Positions 24,128-24,938 of a stretch of 24,938 nucleotides of DNA are shown here, piece after piece. The stretch lies in contig JALTZQ010000026.1 of NCBI GenBank assembly GCA_027046105.1, forward strand, positions 1 to 24,938, in the 5' to 3' direction. How positions within the stretch are numbered: the first letter of the stretch is position 1; each line of letters starts with the position of its first letter. Source of the stretch: Pyrodictiaceae archaeon (GTDB taxonomy: Archaea > Thermoproteota > Thermoprotei_A > Sulfolobales > Pyrodictiaceae). Both the position numbers and the translations under genes were made by a program. The notes under the pieces are model-generated. The model saw nothing but the letters and a program-made list of their open reading frames with translations, ran no database searches and was not told where the DNA came from.

Positions 24128-24539
24128 TTGGATGCATCCTTCCTAGTAAAGCTTGTACTTGAAGAAAAGGGTTCAGATAGGGCACGCGATCTGGCACACT
24201 CGTGGGCTAAGAGTGGAGAAGCTCTAGTGACAATAGATTTAGCACTTCCTGAGGCTTTGAACGCTATATGGAAGCATAGTTTAAGAATAGGCGATCTCGA
24301 TCTTGATCGAGACGAGGCAGTCGATAGTGTAAGAGACCTCTTAAAGATATGGACAACGTTAAGAGTATATTCTTCAAGAGAGGTAGCAGAAGAAGCCTTC
24401 AAACTCGCACTAGAAGAGGATATACAGTATACGATGCCCTCTACATACAACAGCTAAATCTACAAGAGGAGGTCTAGCCACATTCGATGAGAAGTTATCT
24501 AGAATTGCAACAAAACACGGCATAGCAACATATCCCTAG
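24128..24539 (+). pseudogene. vapC: vapC PIN-domain toxin with two frameshifts
   Basis: The frame starts at TTG 24128 with LDASFLVKLVLEEKG (catalytic Asp2) and DLALPEALNAIWK (Glu), then continues to ALEEDIQY before diverging into TMPSTYNS and a stop at 24455-24457. A typical PIN ending is present in other frames: YDALYIQQ beginning at 24430, then KSTRGGLATFDEKLSRIATK and HGIATYP from 24456 to the stop at 24537-24539. Each junction is explained by loss of one base (near 24428-24430 and near 24454-24455). The uninterrupted product of 109 residues would lack the later acidic residues of the PIN active site, so nuclease activity is unlikely unless the shifts are sequencing errors or are recoded. 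Confidence 0.75.
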
Positions 24540-24559
24540 AACCCACATAATTATTCATG

Positions 24560-24625
24560 CTATATGCTACTAGTAGTTAGCCAAGCAGCATCGCCCATAC
24601 CATAACCCAAAATAGACATTCCCAT
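24560..24625 (-). CDS. Possible 21-codon membrane peptide or membrane-protein remnant
   Basis: On the reverse strand ATG 24625 follows GGAGGAGG with 7 bases between, an excellent ribosome-binding site, and encodes MGMSILGYGMGDAAWLTTSS plus one residue. The same frame is open upstream for about 20 codons and also looks membrane-like (EVLFELLPLVIGGGLF); a helix-like piece (VKELRCIERLKELL) ends at a stop in another frame nearby. It could therefore be the tail of a frameshifted small membrane protein. A TATA-like ATATTAAAAAGG lies further upstream on that strand. Confidence 0.25.
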   Translation of the reverse strand: MGMSILGYGMGDAAWLTTSSI

Positions 24626-24818
24626 AAACAATCCTCCTCCTATTACAAGGGGTAACAATTCAAACAAGACTTCTAGAGGAGCTCTTTTAACCTCTCAATA
24701 CATCTAAGCTCCTTAACATTAACTACTTTCAGTGTACAGTATTACACCTTTTTAATATTAATATAGCTTGCTCCCTCATAATCCGTAGATGTAGTCGTAA
24801 AATGTTAATCCCTATGTA

Positions 24819-24865
24819 TCGGTTTGTTGGGATTTGAATCCAGGATCTCGGGCTTCGAAGACCCA
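24819..24865 (-). tRNA. tRNA-Arg(TCG)-like 3' half (partial or degenerate)
   Basis: Reading the reverse strand from 24865, the segment lengths match a tRNA from position 27 to 73: stem TGGGT, loop CTTCGAA (anticodon TCG), stem GCCCG, 5-base variable loop, T-arm CTGGA/TTCAAAT/CCCAA, then a 7-base acceptor strand and A73. Two T-stem pairs are mismatched (A-C at 53/61, C-A at 49/65). No D-arm precedes it directly. It is either a decayed 3' fragment, as left by integration at a tRNA gene, or the 3' exon of a tRNA with an upstream intron whose 5' part lies beyond the right edge. The remaining bases 24540-24818 and 24866-24938 hold no gene that I can support beyond the small frame listed. Confidence 0.4.
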
Positions 24866-24938
24866 GGAAATATAAACTATGTTTCTAATAGGAGCCATAG
24901 ACTGGAAACAAGTTTCTTAGGGATGATAGATAACTATT

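Noticed and set aside
1..24938. CRISPR array, rRNA genes, insertion sequences or integrase
   Set aside because: No regularly spaced direct repeats, no rRNA-like conserved stretches and no transposase or integrase motifs were seen in any frame.

Overview
The window reads as a chromosomal segment of a hyperthermophilic crenarchaeon, most like the Desulfurococcales/Pyrodictiaceae type. This rests on family content and sequence style; no database search was possible. Pointers are frequent TTG and GTG starts, TATA-box promoters close to start codons, overlapping genes, proteins rich in charged residues and I/V/Y/W/R/E/L, and archaeal families: HEPN/MNT modules, VapBC, a Bat-type HTH_10 regulator, an ArsA/Get3 ATPase, an HTH-phosphoribosyltransferase regulator and AmrS.

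Left part (1-7704): the tail of a HEPN gene overlapping an MNT nucleotidyltransferase; a reverse-strand twin-CBS protein; a tandem pair made of a degenerate AmrS-like protein and an intact AmrS radical SAM enzyme; a class I/II aminotransferase; and, converging on it, a reverse-strand operon of an endonuclease-IV-like TIM-barrel protein and a Hef-like SF2 helicase (4-base overlap), preceded by a small unknown protein.

Middle (7705-14312): a gene-poor stretch with a probable decayed gene; a secreted alkaline phosphatase ending in a dockerin-like double EF-loop domain; a second gene-poor stretch; a second HEPN/MNT pair; a MATE exporter coupled to a two-helix membrane protein; and a small unknown protein coupled to an ArsA/Get3-family ATPase.

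Right part (14313-24938): a Bat-like regulator coupled to a PTPS/QueD-fold protein that lacks the usual catalytic residues; a convergent M28/DUF4910 aminopeptidase; a ribbon-helix-helix protein; an HTH-phosphoribosyltransferase regulator divergent from a complete BMP-type (probably nucleoside) ABC importer operon of binding protein, double ATPase and two permeases. Then comes a vapBC locus with a palindromic operator-like repeat over the antitoxin start and a frameshifted vapC, and finally a tRNA-Arg(TCG)-like 3' half that may be an attachment-site remnant or part of an interrupted tRNA gene.

The strongest candidates for something undescribed are the AmrS paralogue that has lost one radical-SAM cysteine, the PRTase-regulator/BMP-importer unit with a shared promoter motif, the Bat-like regulator plus non-canonical PTPS pair, and the helicase/nuclease-like repair operon. 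No CRISPR array, rRNA, insertion sequence or intact integrase was seen.
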